Virus record (IMG/VR): IMGVR_UViG_3300021440_000055
Location: 1 to 41,993 of that record
Source of the DNA: a virus
DNA: 41,993 nt
Direction: 5' to 3' (one strand)
The notes beneath the pieces were generated by a model. It saw only the letters and a list, made by a program, of their open reading frames with translations, was not told the DNA's origin and ran no database searches. Made by a program: the position numbers and the translations under genes. Shown piece after piece: positions 14,238-22,410 of the stretch; position 1 is the stretch's first letter; every line of letters starts with the position of its first letter.

Positions 14238-14422
14238 GCTTGCTTAGCTACGTCAGACGCATTCTCGGCCCTGCGTCGTTTCCCGTGAGCCAGAGTCAGG
14301 AACTGCCGTCAGGAAATGGAAACCCTGATATGCAACCGTTGCCTCCAGACAAGCTTGCGAAGTCACCTAACAGACCATCGGTGAATTCGTCAGCCCTCAA
14401 AGCCTGGACGCTCAAACTCTGA
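14234..14422 (+). CDS. Small hypothetical protein before major capsid gene
   Basis: This 62-residue protein starts MSLLSYVRRILGP and is rich in Pro, Ser and Asn afterwards. Its ATG overlaps the scaffold stop as ATGA and follows GGAGGAAG, so it is translated. It has no recognised domain. A minor head role is possible from position. Confidence 0.65.
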   Translation: MSLLSYVRRILGPASFPVSQSQELPSGNGNPDMQPLPPDKLAKSPNRPSVNSSALKAWTLKL

Positions 14423-14434
14423 GAAGGACATGAA

Positions 14435-15454
14435 ATGGCATTCCCAAATACCTCGGTCAGCGATATCATCGCTACTACCATCCAGTCGCGTACTGGCGTC
14501 ATCGCCGACAACGTCACCTCCAACAATGCTCTGTTGACTCGCCTTAAGCAGCGTGGGAACATCAAGACGTTCTCTGGCGGTAACACGATCCTGCAAGAAC
14601 TGAGCTTCGCGTCCAACGGCAACGCCGGCTGGTACTCGGGCTATGAGACCCTGCCCATCGCGGCGCAGGACGTCATTAGCGCTGCTGAGTACACGATCAA
14701 GCAAGCTGCTTGCCCTGTTACGATCAGCGGCCTGGAGCAACTCCAGAACGCTGGCAAAGAGCAGATCATCGACCTGCTGGACTCTCGTCTGGACGTGGCC
14801 GAAAGCTCGATGGCCAACTTGATCGCAACTGGTCTGTACTCGGACGGCACCGCTGCCGGCGGCAAGCAGATCGACGGTCTGCTGAAGCAAGTCTCGACCA
14901 CGCCGACCAACACCGTTGGTGGTATTGACCGTAACACCTGGCTGTTCTGGCGCAATCAGTACTTCCGCTGCACCACCACCGGCGGCGCGGCTATGTCGGC
15001 GTCGAACGTCCAAACGTACTTCAATCGTATGTGGTCCACTCTGGTTCGTGGCAATGACCGACCGGATCTGATCATGGTGGATAACATCACCTGGTCGTTC
15101 TACATGGCTTCGCTCCAGGCGATCCAGCGTTTCGCGGGCACTGAGACCGCCAAGCTGGGCTTCGTCAGTGTCAAGTATATGGACGCTGACGTGGTGCTGG
15201 ACGGCGGTATGCAAATCAACTGGACCTCGACCGGCGCTGCGGGCACTGCCCCGTCCGCCGTCCCGGCCACCAGCGCGTACTTCCTGAACACGAAGTACCT
15301 GTTCTATCGCCCGCACGCGCAACGGAACATGGTTCCCCTGTCGCCGGGCCAGCGCTACTCGGTTAACCAAGATGCTGCGGTGCAGATTCTGGCTTGGGCT
15401 GGTAACCTGACTTCGTCGGGCCTCCAGTTCCAAGGTCGGATGGATAACACCTGA
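14435..15454 (+). CDS. Major capsid protein
   Basis: This 339-residue protein is the head shell subunit. Recognisable conserved stretches are TSNNALLTRLKQRGNIKTFS (residues 28-47), a GWYSGYETL motif, TISGLEQLQNAGKEQIIDLL (about 95-115) and TVGGIDRNTWLFWRNQYF (about 158-175). This set is typical of podophage capsid proteins with a HK97-like fold. It has a good AAGGA ribosome binding site, favoured codons and a strong hairpin after its stop, all fitting high expression. Confidence 0.9.
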   Translation: MAFPNTSVSDIIATTIQSRTGVIADNVTSNNALLTRLKQRGNIKTFSGGNTILQELSFASNGNAGWYSGYETLPIAAQDVISAAEYTIKQAACPVTISGLEQLQNAGKEQIIDLLDSRLDVAESSMANLIATGLYSDGTAAGGKQIDGLLKQVSTTPTNTVGGIDRNTWLFWRNQYFRCTTTGGAAMSASNVQTYFNRMWSTLVRGNDRPDLIMVDNITWSFYMASLQAIQRFAGTETAKLGFVSVKYMDADVVLDGGMQINWTSTGAAGTAPSAVPATSAYFLNTKYLFYRPHAQRNMVPLSPGQRYSVNQDAAVQILAWAGNLTSSGLQFQGRMDNT

Positions 15455-15460
15455 TCCAAA

Positions 15461-15505
15461 GCGCGGGCGGGCAAGGTTTCTGCCTTTCTCAGAGCCCGCC
15501 CGCGC
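15461..15505 (+). terminator. Perfect 12-bp GC hairpin after capsid gene
   Basis: GCGCGGGCGGGC (15461-15472) and GCCCGCCCGCGC (15494-15505) enclose a 21-base loop. No U tract follows, so it is more likely an mRNA stabiliser or partial attenuator than a full terminator, keeping capsid mRNA in excess of downstream genes. Confidence 0.65.
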
Positions 15506-15531
15506 AGCGGACTAACCATAGGAGAATCTGC

Positions 15532-15930
15532 ATGAGCCAAGGAAATTCTTGCGCAGCTATCGGTCTTGCTAATACTAGCAAGATTCCGGCCATTGGCGCC
15601 TACGTTCAGGATACCACGTATCCGGGCCCAGGCGCTGACGGACCATTTGTTGGCGTACAGGCGGGCACTTACTGGGCTACTAACTGGCTCGGGGAAGATT
15701 ACACCGTTGCCAGCGGGTATCTTTGCGCGTGCAACAGCGGAGCGGCTACTGGGAAGAACGCGCGTTGGGTAAGTAATACTGCCCAGCTTACGGTTCCGGC
15801 AGATGGTCGAGTGGCGGTCAGCGCTGGGGGAGTTGCTACCGCAGCTTCCGGCACCGGCGCTTACGACAGTTACTTTGCCAGTGGTACCGTAATCCCTGCC
15901 AACAGCTTCTGGTGGGCCATCGAGCGATAA
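15532..15930 (+). CDS. Small structural protein, possible capsid accessory protein
   Basis: This 132-residue Gly, Ala and Thr-rich protein has beta-type composition and three to four Cys residues (NSCAA, LCACNSG). GGAGAATCTGC precedes the ATG. It lies straight after the capsid gene, where decoration or cement proteins are often found. It shares its Gly/Ala-rich style with the next gene; the two are one base apart. No domain is recognised. Confidence 0.65.
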   Translation: MSQGNSCAAIGLANTSKIPAIGAYVQDTTYPGPGADGPFVGVQAGTYWATNWLGEDYTVASGYLCACNSGAATGKNARWVSNTAQLTVPADGRVAVSAGGVATAASGTGAYDSYFASGTVIPANSFWWAIER

Positions 15931-15931
15931 G

Positions 15932-16282
15932 ATGCTACCCCAGACCGACGCCAACGGGCGGGTTCATGTTGCGGCGGCAGGAACCCCGGTATCTTGGAAT
16001 CAGGGTATCGGGTATTCCGCCAACGGCGCGATGTGCACTACGGTAGCCCTATCCGGCACGGACCAATATATTGGGGGTTGGCGCCTTGATGCGGTGGGTC
16101 GGGTTGTAGTGGCTGCTCAATCTGGCTCCTTGTTCTACAACGAGGGCCTTCCGTTCAACCTCGCTGACGGCAGCCTTGCCTGTCAGATCGATGTTGTACC
16201 TGGAGTCAACGATCCGTATGTCTCCAGCATTCGCGTAGGCCCCTCAGGCGGGGTCTACTTCACTACAGCAGCCCCCTCCTGA
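15932..16282 (+). CDS. Small structural protein, hypothetical
   Basis: This 116-residue beta-rich protein has repeated DANGRVHVAAAG- and DAVGRVVVAAQSG-like strands (residues 6-17 and 53-66), which suggests an internal duplication of a D-A-x-G-R-V-x-V-A-A unit. It starts one base after the previous stop, so translation is probably coupled. A virion surface or head accessory role is likely from position. Confidence 0.6.
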   Translation: MLPQTDANGRVHVAAAGTPVSWNQGIGYSANGAMCTTVALSGTDQYIGGWRLDAVGRVVVAAQSGSLFYNEGLPFNLADGSLACQIDVVPGVNDPYVSSIRVGPSGGVYFTTAAPS

Positions 16283-16291
16283 GGAACAGAA

Positions 16292-16873
16292 ATGTCCACC
16301 CAAGAAATTGATTTCGCAATGAATTTTGAAGATAACCAGCAGTCCGAGGCGGACAAGAAATTGATGGTTATCTTCTATCGCGACACGATCAAGAACGAGC
16401 CCAAGTCGGTTGAGGCAGGCCGTCCGATCTTTGACGAGATTGATCTGGTCAAGATAATCACTCCTGGCTCCCGCGATAGCTTCGTCGGGGACGCCACCGA
16501 GGAGTATCAGCATCGTTTCCCCAAACAGTGGGCGGCGTACAAGTCCGGTCGGGACCAGTCGGCGGGCAGCGGTACTCCGCTCAATCAACTTCCGTGGCTG
16601 AGCATTGGCCAGATCGCGGAATTCAAGGCGGTCAACGTCCATACCGTCGAGCAGTTGGTCTCGATGGCCGATGCCGTATCCCAGAAGTTCATGGGGCACC
16701 ACGCTATCAAGCAGCGCGCCCAGGCCTATCTGGACGCATCGAAGGATGCTGCCCCGCTCCTGAAGCTCCAGGCTGAGCTGGAAAAGCGGGACGAGCAGAT
16801 CGCCTTGCTCCAGAAGCAGATGAGCGATCTGATCGAAGCTTCGCAGAAGAAGGCAGCAACCACTAAGGCGTAA
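16292..16873 (+). CDS. Head-module protein with coiled-coil end
   Basis: This 193-residue protein has an N-terminal domain (DTIKNEPKSVEAGRPIFDEI, about 31-50), LPWLSIGQIAEFKAVNVHTV (about 100-119), which looks like a small helix-hairpin-helix unit, and a C-terminal coiled coil (LQAELEKRDEQIALLQKQM). Similar proteins lie between capsid and connector genes in related podophages. The GAGGA ribosome binding site is good. It is probably a virion or assembly protein. Confidence 0.7.
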   Translation: MSTQEIDFAMNFEDNQQSEADKKLMVIFYRDTIKNEPKSVEAGRPIFDEIDLVKIITPGSRDSFVGDATEEYQHRFPKQWAAYKSGRDQSAGSGTPLNQLPWLSIGQIAEFKAVNVHTVEQLVSMADAVSQKFMGHHAIKQRAQAYLDASKDAAPLLKLQAELEKRDEQIALLQKQMSDLIEASQKKAATTKA

Positions 16874-16875
16874 AC

Positions 16876-17613
16876 ATGGCTCAGTATTGGACCGCGCTAG
16901 ACATTCTGAAGCAGATCGCCGGCGAATTGGGGCTACCGCAGCCTACGACGCTGACGGGGGTTTCTGACGTCCAAGCGATCCAATTGCTGAGCTTGCTCAA
17001 TTCCTCGGGTAATGAGCTCCAACTCTATTACCCTTGGGAGCAATTCGTGCGCGAATGGGTATTCGACACCGTTGTCGACCAGGCCGCATACGATTTGCCT
17101 TCAGACTACAACTACTTCACCGACCAAACTCAGTGGGACAGAACCAACCACTGGCCTCTGCTTGGTCCGAAGTCGCCCCAGGAGTGGGCCTGGTTGAAGG
17201 GCGCCTTAGTCGCAGCTCTGCCGCGACTGCGGTTTCGCATTTCCGACAATCAACTTTTGATCTTCCCGACCCCCACCACTGGGTCCTCCCCTTCCCCGTT
17301 CCAGTTGTCCATGGAGTACATCAGTAAAAACTGGGTATTGGCGGAGGGCACCTCGAACGAGGCCGATATGATCGTTGCGGGCGGGGACGTGGTGCAGTAC
17401 AACCCTTGGCTGATTATCAAGTTTGTTAAGTTCAAGTTCTATGAGCTGAAGGGGATGAACGCTACAGGCGTGCAAGCTGAGTTTATGCGAGTCTACAATT
17501 CCTTGACGGGCAAGGATACCGGCGCTAAGATTCTATCCCTCAGCCCGCAGGTGACGAGTCAATACATCGGGCCGTGGTCGGTGCCAGACGGTTCTTGGAA
17601 CGTATACGGGTGA
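16876..17613 (+). CDS. Head-tail connector / tail tubular protein (probable)
   Basis: This 245-residue protein has a helical N-terminus (TALDILKQIAGELGLPQP) and then QLLSLLNSSGNELQLYYPWE, typical of podophage head-tail adaptor proteins. It continues with a beta-rich domain (AAYDLPSDYNYF and ISDNQLLIFPTP). It follows the capsid genes and precedes the large tail hub protein, the usual order for the adaptor ring. Confidence 0.78.
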   Translation: MAQYWTALDILKQIAGELGLPQPTTLTGVSDVQAIQLLSLLNSSGNELQLYYPWEQFVREWVFDTVVDQAAYDLPSDYNYFTDQTQWDRTNHWPLLGPKSPQEWAWLKGALVAALPRLRFRISDNQLLIFPTPTTGSSPSPFQLSMEYISKNWVLAEGTSNEADMIVAGGDVVQYNPWLIIKFVKFKFYELKGMNATGVQAEFMRVYNSLTGKDTGAKILSLSPQVTSQYIGPWSVPDGSWNVYG

Positions 17614-17616
17614 CGC

Positions 17617-19203
17617 GTGCCGTTCTTCCCGCCCCCCTCTCGTGCTGCTAACAAGGTAGCAACCGTTCCCGCTCCAATTGGAGGTCTCAATGCGCGCGAC
17701 TCCCTCGCGGCGATGGCCTCTACGGATGCCATCATCTTACAGAATTGGTGGCCGCAGCCCTACGGGCTCGCTGTTCGTAAGGGCTACCGTAAGTGGGCAA
17801 CGGAGCTTGGGGGCACCGTGGGGTCGCTCGCCCCCTGGTCTAGCGCAGACGGCACGCAGAAGTTGTTCGCCTGGGCGAATGGCAAGTTCTTTGACGCAAC
17901 TTCCCAAGGTCCGGTTGGAGCCGCTATCTACAGTGGGCTCAGTAACGACTACTGGCAGTGTACCCAATTGGTTAACGCCGCTGGTGCTCACTTGATTGCG
18001 GTAAATGGGGCTGATGACGGTATACGGTACAGCCCTACGGGTGCGGCACGAATCACGTTGGGCGGCGGCGCCGGGCAATGGACCCCCCTAGACCCCAAGG
18101 ATTGTATACAAGCCACAGTTCACCAGCATAGACTTTGGGTGGTAGAGAAGAATACGGCCAATGGGTGGTTCTTGCCGCCAGATGCTATACAGGGCACCTT
18201 TCAGAAATTTGACTTCGGTCCCCTCTTTGGTCTGGGAGGTTACCTCCAATACCTGACCACGTGGACCCTAGATGACGGCAACGGAGCCGAGGATCACCTG
18301 GTTGCCGTGTCCTCCACTGGACTGGCTGCGGTCTATGGGGGCACGGACCCCACTGACGACACTAAATGGACCTTGGTGGGGGTATATAACATCGGCGCCC
18401 CGGTATCTGGCCGGCGCTCGTTCGTCAAGGCGGGCGGGGACATACTTATACTGACCCAGCAAGGTATCGTGTCTTTGGTGGCACAATTGGCATCCACCAA
18501 GGTCAACCAAGCTGAGGACGTTCTCGCCTCCAAGAAGATTCAGTTCTTGATGTCTGAGCTAGTCTCTAGTTACAGCGAATTGACGGGTTGGGAGTTACAG
18601 TATTTTCCCAAGATAAACATGCTCTTGGCTAATGTACCTTCTGTAGTTGCCGGGGGCAATACGCAGCTGGCGTCTAATCAGATTATCAATTCTTGGACGC
18701 AGTTCACTGGTTTCGACGCTTCGTGCTGGGCTACGTTTGGCTCTACTCCGTACTTTGGTGATTACAACGGGGACATTAACATCGCCTGGTACGGCAACGA
18801 GGACGGTGTAGATGTAGACGGCACGGGCGGCACCTCGATCGTCGCCACGGCCCAGCAGGCGTACAGCTACCTTGGCGAAGGGGCGACCCAGAAGCAAGTG
18901 GGGATGTACCGACCGACCCTGGTCGTGTCTGCCCCCATTACGCTGGGCACTAATATACTATATGACTTCCAGCCCGTTAACTTGCCTACTCCGACCGGCA
19001 ACCCTCCCCCGACCGACTCCCTATGGGGAACCGGCCTTTGGGGCTCGGGGGTCTGGGGAGGCGGTGATCAGATCCAGAAGGTTTGGATTCAGGCTCAAGG
19101 AATGGGTGTTACCGCCTCCCTGGGCATGGTGGTTCAGACCAACGTTGATGTGCTTTGGGTAGCTACTGACTACAGTTACGTGGTCGGGTCGGGACTGCTA
19201 TGA
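17617..19203 (+). CDS. Tail stopper/hub protein (probable)
   Basis: This 528-residue beta-rich protein starts at a GTG. PAPIGGLNARDSLAAM (about 18-33) and ILQNWWPQPYGLAVRKGYRK (about 40-59) are conserved near the N-terminus of podophage tail tube and stopper proteins. It ends in a Gly/Trp-rich stretch (SLWGTGLWGSGVWGGG). Its role would be to close the portal channel and hold tail spikes. It overlaps the next gene by four bases. Confidence 0.75.
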   Translation: MPFFPPPSRAANKVATVPAPIGGLNARDSLAAMASTDAIILQNWWPQPYGLAVRKGYRKWATELGGTVGSLAPWSSADGTQKLFAWANGKFFDATSQGPVGAAIYSGLSNDYWQCTQLVNAAGAHLIAVNGADDGIRYSPTGAARITLGGGAGQWTPLDPKDCIQATVHQHRLWVVEKNTANGWFLPPDAIQGTFQKFDFGPLFGLGGYLQYLTTWTLDDGNGAEDHLVAVSSTGLAAVYGGTDPTDDTKWTLVGVYNIGAPVSGRRSFVKAGGDILILTQQGIVSLVAQLASTKVNQAEDVLASKKIQFLMSELVSSYSELTGWELQYFPKINMLLANVPSVVAGGNTQLASNQIINSWTQFTGFDASCWATFGSTPYFGDYNGDINIAWYGNEDGVDVDGTGGTSIVATAQQAYSYLGEGATQKQVGMYRPTLVVSAPITLGTNILYDFQPVNLPTPTGNPPPTDSLWGTGLWGSGVWGGGDQIQKVWIQAQGMGVTASLGMVVQTNVDVLWVATDYSYVVGSGLL

Positions 19204-19646
19204 TTGATACGAAGAACCAGGCAGAACTAGGTACGTGGCTTTGTCAGCGTATCGGCCTGGTTCCGACATATCATCTAATGTGTATTGGGCGCCGAAGTAG
19301 TGACCGCATTGTCGGTGTAGTAGGGTACGATGGCTACAATGGCGCATCGGTTATGATGCATGTAGCAGGCGAAGGAAACTGGTTTTCCAAGGAAATGTTG
19401 TTTGCGGTCTTTGACTACCCATTCAATATATTGGGAGTCAATATAGTTATTGGACTAGTGCCCTCAGATAATACCCAGGCAATCCGGTTCAATACCCATA
19501 TTGGATTTAAGGTAGAGAAAGTTATTGATGGTGCTCACCCTGATGGAGCCTTATGGATTATGTCCATGGCTCGTAGGGAGTGCCGATTTCTGAGTAGAAA
19601 TAGGAGCCATCATGGGCAAAAAGAGCAAGCCGCCGAAAGCACCTGA
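19200..19646 (+). CDS. GNAT-type acetyltransferase
   Basis: This 148-residue protein shows the C-terminal half of the GNAT fold: ILGVNIVIGLVPSDNTQAIR (about 76-95), where the last part matches the acetyl-CoA pyrophosphate site, then FNTHIGFKVEKVI. The N-terminal half is VVGYDGYNGASVMMHVAGEG. Genes like it often sit among podophage tail genes. The substrate is unknown; it could acetylate a virion or host protein, or less likely a modified DNA base. It overlaps the next gene by 35 bases. Confidence 0.75.
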   Translation: MIDTKNQAELGTWLCQRIGLVPTYHLMCIGRRSSDRIVGVVGYDGYNGASVMMHVAGEGNWFSKEMLFAVFDYPFNILGVNIVIGLVPSDNTQAIRFNTHIGFKVEKVIDGAHPDGALWIMSMARRECRFLSRNRSHHGQKEQAAEST

Positions 19647-21129
19647 TTACACGAAACTGGCGCAACAGACTGCAGCTTCACAAGCGCAAGCTGCTCAAAA
19701 GCAGACTGTAGCCAATCGTCCGAACCAAACGGATGTCTACGGCAACACGTCTACTTGGACGCAGGACCCGTCAGGCAATTGGACCCAAGTCCAAAAGCTG
19801 AGCGCCCAAAATCAGGCCCTGTTGGGTCAGCAGCAGCAGATGCGCGCTGGTTTGATGGGTCAGGCAGCTGGAAGCATAGGTAAACCCCTCGACATGTCGG
19901 GGCTCCCCGCATACGGTGGCTTTGACCCGTCTAAGCTCCAACAGGTGGATACGAACATCGGCGCCAATGCGGGGCAGATGGGCCAACTCTCGGGCCAGTA
20001 TGGCCCTATGGGTCAACTTGCTGCCGACTATGGCCCGACTGGTAAGTTCCAAGAGAACTACGGGCAGCTAGGAACGCTCCAGGAGAACTATGGGCCGACG
20101 GGTAAGCTCCAGGAGAACTACGGCCCTATGGGCCAGCTCCAAGGCGCGGGCCAGTTCAACATGGACCCGATGGGTAATGCGAAGGCGATCCAGGATGCCA
20201 CCTATAGCCTGCTCGCTCCGCAGCGGCAAATGGCCCTTGACAGCGAAATCCAGCGCCTGAAGAACCAGGGATTGACTGAAGACAGCCCCGCCTTCCAGCG
20301 GGCTATGATGCGCCAGAATCAGGCTGATACGGATGCGCAACTGAGGTCCCTGCTTGCCGGTCAGCAAGAGTACGGCAATCAATTTAACCGCGGGCTTCAA
20401 CAGAACCAAAGCAACTTCGGGCAGAACCTGAATGCTGCGGACTTCGCCAATAGGTCTCAGAATCAATTGTTTGGTCAAGACGTCACTCGTGCCAACTTGG
20501 CCAACCAACTTCAGAATCAGCTGTTCGGACAAGACTTGTCGCGGGCGGGGCTCGCCAGTTCCAACCAGGACCAGTTGTTCGGGCAGGACGTCACCCGTGC
20601 CAATCTAGCCAACCAGCTCCAGAACCAGTTGTTCGGTCAGGGGATGTCGCGGGCCCAGCTGGCGGATGCCCAAAACCAGCAACGCTACCAGCAGGACTTG
20701 GGACAGGCCAACTTCTACAATCAGTCACAAGCGCAGCGCTTTGGGCAGAATGAAGCGCAACAACGCCTAGCCATGGCCCTTCGTGGCCAGCAGTTCGGGG
20801 AACAAGGCGCACAGGCTGCATTGAACGCAGGCCAACGTCAACAAATGCTACAGGAGCAACTACTCGGTCGCCAGCAACCATTGAATGAGCTTCAACAACT
20901 TATGCAATTGAACTCCTATAACAACCCTCAGTTTGGTTCGTTCATGGGCGCAGGCGGTACTCAGGGCACAGACTACTTAGGGGCTGGTCAGCAGCAATAC
21001 AGCGCGAACTTGGCGAATTATAATGCAAGTCAAGCTCGCGGCAATGGTCTAATGGGTGGCCTATTCGGCTTGGCCGGTTCTGCCTTGGGAGGCCCCCTCG
21101 GGGGTGCTCTCGGAGGACTGTTCAAATGA
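19612..21129 (+). CDS. Gln-rich repeat internal virion/ejection protein (probable)
   Basis: This 505-residue protein carries two repeat arrays. Residues about 123-180 repeat a (Q/E)xYGPxGxLQ unit. Residues about 275-365 repeat QNQLFGQDxxRAxLAN roughly every 19-24 residues. The end is Gly/Leu-rich and membrane-active in look (LMGGLFGLAGSALGG). Such proteins are packed in podophage heads or tails and ejected with DNA. It has an AGGAG ribosome binding site and couples to the next gene. Confidence 0.7.
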   Translation: MGKKSKPPKAPDYTKLAQQTAASQAQAAQKQTVANRPNQTDVYGNTSTWTQDPSGNWTQVQKLSAQNQALLGQQQQMRAGLMGQAAGSIGKPLDMSGLPAYGGFDPSKLQQVDTNIGANAGQMGQLSGQYGPMGQLAADYGPTGKFQENYGQLGTLQENYGPTGKLQENYGPMGQLQGAGQFNMDPMGNAKAIQDATYSLLAPQRQMALDSEIQRLKNQGLTEDSPAFQRAMMRQNQADTDAQLRSLLAGQQEYGNQFNRGLQQNQSNFGQNLNAADFANRSQNQLFGQDVTRANLANQLQNQLFGQDLSRAGLASSNQDQLFGQDVTRANLANQLQNQLFGQGMSRAQLADAQNQQRYQQDLGQANFYNQSQAQRFGQNEAQQRLAMALRGQQFGEQGAQAALNAGQRQQMLQEQLLGRQQPLNELQQLMQLNSYNNPQFGSFMGAGGTQGTDYLGAGQQQYSANLANYNASQARGNGLMGGLFGLAGSALGGPLGGALGGLFK

Positions 21130-22409
21130 ATCAGTTATTTGATCCCAATCAACCGCAAAATCCCTACGGGGACTTTGCCAGTCAGACACAGCGTCTGGAA
21201 GCCCAGCGCCGTATGGCCGAGCTGCTGCGTAGGCGTGCTAATCAGAACCAGGGTCCAGGCCAGGGGCAGATGGTCTCTGGTATCTATGTTGCGCCTTCTT
21301 GGACGCAGCATCTAGGTAGTCTATTTGACCAGTTTCAAGCAGGTCAAGCTGAGCGTGCTGCTAATGCCCAAGCCCAGAATTTGGCTGGTCAAGTTTCTGC
21401 TGCCCGCCAGAAGTGGGGAGCAGCTCTTCCGCAGGCAGTGGCAGCTGTTCCCGAACAGGCTGGCCCCGTTGACCCGAATAACCCAACTGAGTTGGCAGCT
21501 CAGCCGGCTAAGCCCGTCACTGCGGGCCAGATTCTCAAGCATACGCTGGCGGGGCTGGAGATTCCGGGCAATGAGAGGGCCGCCGCGCTCTACAACCAGG
21601 GGGCGCTCGCCGATCTGACCCGCGAGGATACTCAGACGTTCCGCAAGGAGGAAGCTGCGGCCAACCGGGCGGCGACCCTCATGCAGCATCAGAGCCAGCA
21701 GGCCGCTCGACTGGAAGAGCTCAAGATGCGACTTGAAGACCGCAATCTTGACCGCCAGTCTCGTGAGCAGATGGCTGCGGAACAGCGCGCTCTCCAGGCC
21801 CAGATTGCGGCTGGCAACCAGGAGCTTCGTCGGCTGGCCCTTGAGGCCAAGAAAGAGGCTGACGCCGAGAAGGCCGCAGCTAAGCGTGAGGCTGCTGCGA
21901 AGGCGGCCACCACTACCGAGGGTGAGAAGTCCTCGGCTGGCTACCTCAACCGGATGAACGAGGCAGAGAAGACGCTCCAAAGTATCGGGGCCAAGGGAGA
22001 TATGGGTCTGTTCGAGAAGGCCGTGGGCGGCGTACCAATGGTGGGCAAGACAGTTCAGCCCTACGTGCTCGATAAGAACCAGCAGGCGTTGCTTCAGGCC
22101 CAGCGCGATTGGGTCCGCGCCAAGCTGCGCAAGGAATCGGGTGCCGTCATCGGTGACGAGGAAATGGCCGAGGAAATCCGCACCTACTTCCCGCAGCCTG
22201 GGGAGTCCTCAGAGATTGCCAACCAGAAGGCCGCTGCTCGCCAAGCGGCGGCTCGTCAGCTGGAAATTGGGTCCGGCCGGGAGCTTCCCAACGCCAACAT
22301 GGGCGCTCGCGGCGCTGCACAAAAAGTGACCACACAGGTTGAGGTAGACAAGTTGCCCTCTGGTACTCGGTTCGTCGGGCCTGACGGCAAGACCTACGTG
22401 AAGGATTGA
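21126..22409 (+). CDS. Internal virion/ejection-type protein
   Basis: This 427-residue protein has an N-terminal Gln/Asn-rich part, a long Ala, Glu, Arg and Gln helix (about residues 180-270, LEELKMRLEDRNLDRQSREQ) that should form a coiled coil, and a C-terminal globular part with EKAVGGVPMVGKTVQPYV and KESGAVIGDEEMAEEI. The order after the repeat protein and before another ejection-type protein supports a role in DNA ejection. No lytic domain is visible. Confidence 0.68.
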   Translation: MNQLFDPNQPQNPYGDFASQTQRLEAQRRMAELLRRRANQNQGPGQGQMVSGIYVAPSWTQHLGSLFDQFQAGQAERAANAQAQNLAGQVSAARQKWGAALPQAVAAVPEQAGPVDPNNPTELAAQPAKPVTAGQILKHTLAGLEIPGNERAAALYNQGALADLTREDTQTFRKEEAAANRAATLMQHQSQQAARLEELKMRLEDRNLDRQSREQMAAEQRALQAQIAAGNQELRRLALEAKKEADAEKAAAKREAAAKAATTTEGEKSSAGYLNRMNEAEKTLQSIGAKGDMGLFEKAVGGVPMVGKTVQPYVLDKNQQALLQAQRDWVRAKLRKESGAVIGDEEMAEEIRTYFPQPGESSEIANQKAAARQAAARQLEIGSGRELPNANMGARGAAQKVTTQVEVDKLPSGTRFVGPDGKTYVKD

Positions 22410-22410
22410 T

